Shown: positions 34,487 to 35,606 of the stretch, piece after piece | Numbering within the stretch: the first letter of the stretch is position 1 | How the letters are laid out: every line of letters begins with the position of its first letter | Source of the DNA: Alistipes sp. | Lineage (GTDB): Bacteria; Bacteroidota; Bacteroidia; Bacteroidales; Rikenellaceae | Assembly (NCBI GenBank): GCA_017654125.1 | Contig: JAFNYX010000094.1 | Location: 1 to 35,606, forward strand | Direction: 5' to 3' | DNA: 35,606 nucleotides | Translations under genes and position numbers: made by a program | Notes under the pieces: generated by a model | What the model saw: the letters and a program-made list of their open reading frames with translations, nothing else | Databases searched by the model: none | What the model was told of the DNA's origin: nothing

Positions 34487-34909
34487 AAATCGGGCTTTTA
34501 GTACCCAGGAAGTGGGCCTTTACACCATTTATTTTGTCGGTTCGATTTCGTACTCCATCTTTGTATTCGAAATCGGTTGCACGGTTTCAAAGGAAAAATC
34601 GTTTTCGCCGTAGATTTCGAACATTGACCACGTGTGAATGATTGTGTGTCGAAAGATTGAAGGCATTGTTCGAAATCGTAGGCGAGGGGGTTGCTCCAAG
34701 CAACAAAGCTCCGGCAGAAGCGGACAGACGAGTCGGGGCGGATGGTTTTCGGATTTCCACTTCTTGTGTAAGGAAGGGTTATCATAGTAATAATGTGTGT
34801 GTGGTCGGCACGAACTCTCTTGCAGGGTTCGTGTCGATGTTTTTTACCCCTTTCAGACAAGAATTTGCACTATTGAGCCAAAATCAGTCGTTTTATAAAC
34901 AAGATTTCG
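34487..34909. other. Gene-free stretch before the DUF2723 gene
   Basis: Open frames on both strands (for example 34498-34860 minus and 34642-34947 plus) have no recognisable family pattern, no ribosome-binding context and base use unlike the neighbouring genes. I see no tRNA, hairpin terminator or mobile-element end here. Confidence 0.5.
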
Positions 34910-34917
34910 TATCTTTG
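34910..34917 (+). promoter_or_regulatory. Bacteroidetes -7 promoter box for the DUF2723 gene
   Basis: TATCTTTG matches TAnnTTTG and lies 80 bp upstream of the ATG. No clear -33 TTTG was found. Confidence 0.6.
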
Positions 34918-34934
34918 TCCGTTAATACGTGTGT

Positions 34935-34952
34935 AAAGTTTAGATAAACTTT
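34935..34952. promoter_or_regulatory. Perfect 18-bp dyad in the DUF2723 leader
   Basis: AAAGTTTAGATAAACTTT is an 8-bp inverted repeat around a 2-bp centre. It sits just downstream of the predicted transcription start, a typical place for a dimeric repressor operator. A hairpin with a 2-nt loop would be strained, which favours a DNA-binding site. This is inference from symmetry and position. Confidence 0.5.
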
Positions 34953-34997
34953 AAGCGACATCGAAAACTTCACCGAAAACGAAGAAGAAAAATATCT

Positions 34998-35606
34998 ATG
35001 GAACTCAAAAAATTCAACCGTTGGAACACGCTGACCGGATGGGCGGTTTTCGCTGTGGCGGCGCTCACCTACCTGCTCACGATGGAGCCATCGTCGAGTT
35101 TGTGGGACTGTGCAGAGTTTGTTGCAACGTCGTATAAACTCGAAGTGGGACACCCACCGGGCGCACCGCTCTTTATGTTGCTCGCGCGTATCGCAACGCT
35201 CTTTGCGCCATCGACACACTACGTGCCGCACATGGTTAATGCAATGAACGGCATCGCCAGCGCATTCTGCATCTTGTTCCTTTTTTGGACAATTACCCAC
35301 ATCGCACGTCGCCTATACACGCGCGAAGGCAAGCCGCTAACCGAAGCCAACGCCATCGCAACGCTCGGCGCGGGCGCAGTGGGTGCACTCGGCTATACGT
35401 TCACCGACACGTTCTGGTTCTCGGCTGTCGAGGGCGAGGTTTACGCCCTCTCGTCGATGTTTACTGCATTGGTCGTGTGGCTGATGCTCAAATGGGAGGA
35501 GCAGGCAGACGAGCCGCACGCAATGCGATGGATTGTGCTGATTGCCTACCTGATGGGGTTGTCGATTGGCGTACACATCCTCAACCTGCTGACGATTCCG
35601 GCCTTG
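34998..35606 (+). CDS. DUF2723 (GT117-type) polytopic membrane protein, partial
   Basis: The frame is open to the window end, so only the first 203 residues are seen. They include the family hallmark LWDCAEFVATSYKLEVGHPPGAPLF and hydrophobic membrane segments at about 12-30, 60-72, 84-101, 115-133 and 180-203. DUF2723 proteins of Bacteroidetes are large polytopic proteins, classed by some databases as glycosyltransferase family 117; their acceptor and product are not well defined. The ATG at 34998 follows an A-rich GAAGAAGAAA site. A -7 box and an 18-bp dyad precede it. Confidence 0.93.
   Translation, partial: MELKKFNRWNTLTGWAVFAVAALTYLLTMEPSSSLWDCAEFVATSYKLEVGHPPGAPLFMLLARIATLFAPSTHYVPHMVNAMNGIASAFCILFLFWTITHIARRLYTREGKPLTEANAIATLGAGAVGALGYTFTDTFWFSAVEGEVYALSSMFTALVVWLMLKWEEQADEPHAMRWIVLIAYLMGLSIGVHILNLLTIPAL

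Noticed and set aside
34123-34501. Small plus-strand frames encoding Pro/Thr/His-rich peptides
   Set aside because: They come from the minisatellite read in three frames, with no ribosome-binding site or conserved motif.

Overview
The window looks like a chromosomal segment from a Bacteroidales bacterium, most plausibly close to Alistipes (Rikenellaceae). The signs are Bacteroidetes-type -7 boxes (TAnnTTTG) at several gene starts, a BamA/OmpH/UppS/NadK block and a DUF2723 membrane protein typical of the phylum, and families such as MetallophosN/C phosphoesterases. The genus is inferred from protein flavour only. No phage, transposon, CRISPR or tRNA was seen.

Layout. (1) 1-739, minus strand: rpsL and the start of rpsG, the head of the str operon. 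rpsL lacks 16 otherwise universal codons. (2) 740-1348: AT-rich spacer with the rpsL promoter and a strong terminator for the next gene. (3) 1349-2203, minus: a secreted esterase. (4) 2418-25917, plus: an approximately 23.5 kb unidirectional run with gaps of 2-56 bp and no visible terminator. It holds leuS; four tandem exported alpha/beta-hydrolase esterases; prfA; a small exported TonB-like protein; xseA-xseB; a zinc-ribbon methyltransferase; a long RelA/SpoT homologue; three tandem exported metallophosphoesterases; a ribulokinase-type FGGY kinase; two tandem cytoplasmic FAD oxidoreductases; and an exported endonuclease/exonuclease/phosphatase-fold enzyme. (5) 25981-26017: a perfect bidirectional terminator. 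(6) 26069-31665, minus: two OmpH/Skp-like chaperones, bamA, uppS and nadK, i.e. envelope biogenesis. (7) 31758-33904, plus: pdxJ and a tRNA nucleotidyltransferase-like gene, divergent from nadK. (8) 33905-34997: about 1.1 kb without a gene, with a 16-bp tandem duplication, a C-rich 23/24-bp minisatellite, a phased pair of 15-bp repeats and a perfect palindrome. (9) 34998-end: 5' part of a DUF2723 membrane protein.

Working together. The housekeeping genes (leuS, prfA, xseAB, RSH, bamA, uppS, nadK, pdxJ) are ordinary. The accessory content is unusual: tandem families of exported ester hydrolases and exported phosphoesterases, followed by a cytoplasmic sugar kinase and two cytoplasmic flavoproteins, with no SusC/SusD, glycoside hydrolase or regulator in the window. 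I infer a compact catabolic module for an acylated, phosphate-containing substrate whose sugar or polyol part is oxidised and phosphorylated inside the cell. The D-alanylated polyribitol phosphate of teichoic acid is one speculative fit. The other main points are the rpsL deletion (probably an assembly artefact, remarkable if real) and an RSH enzyme whose hydrolase site appears dead.
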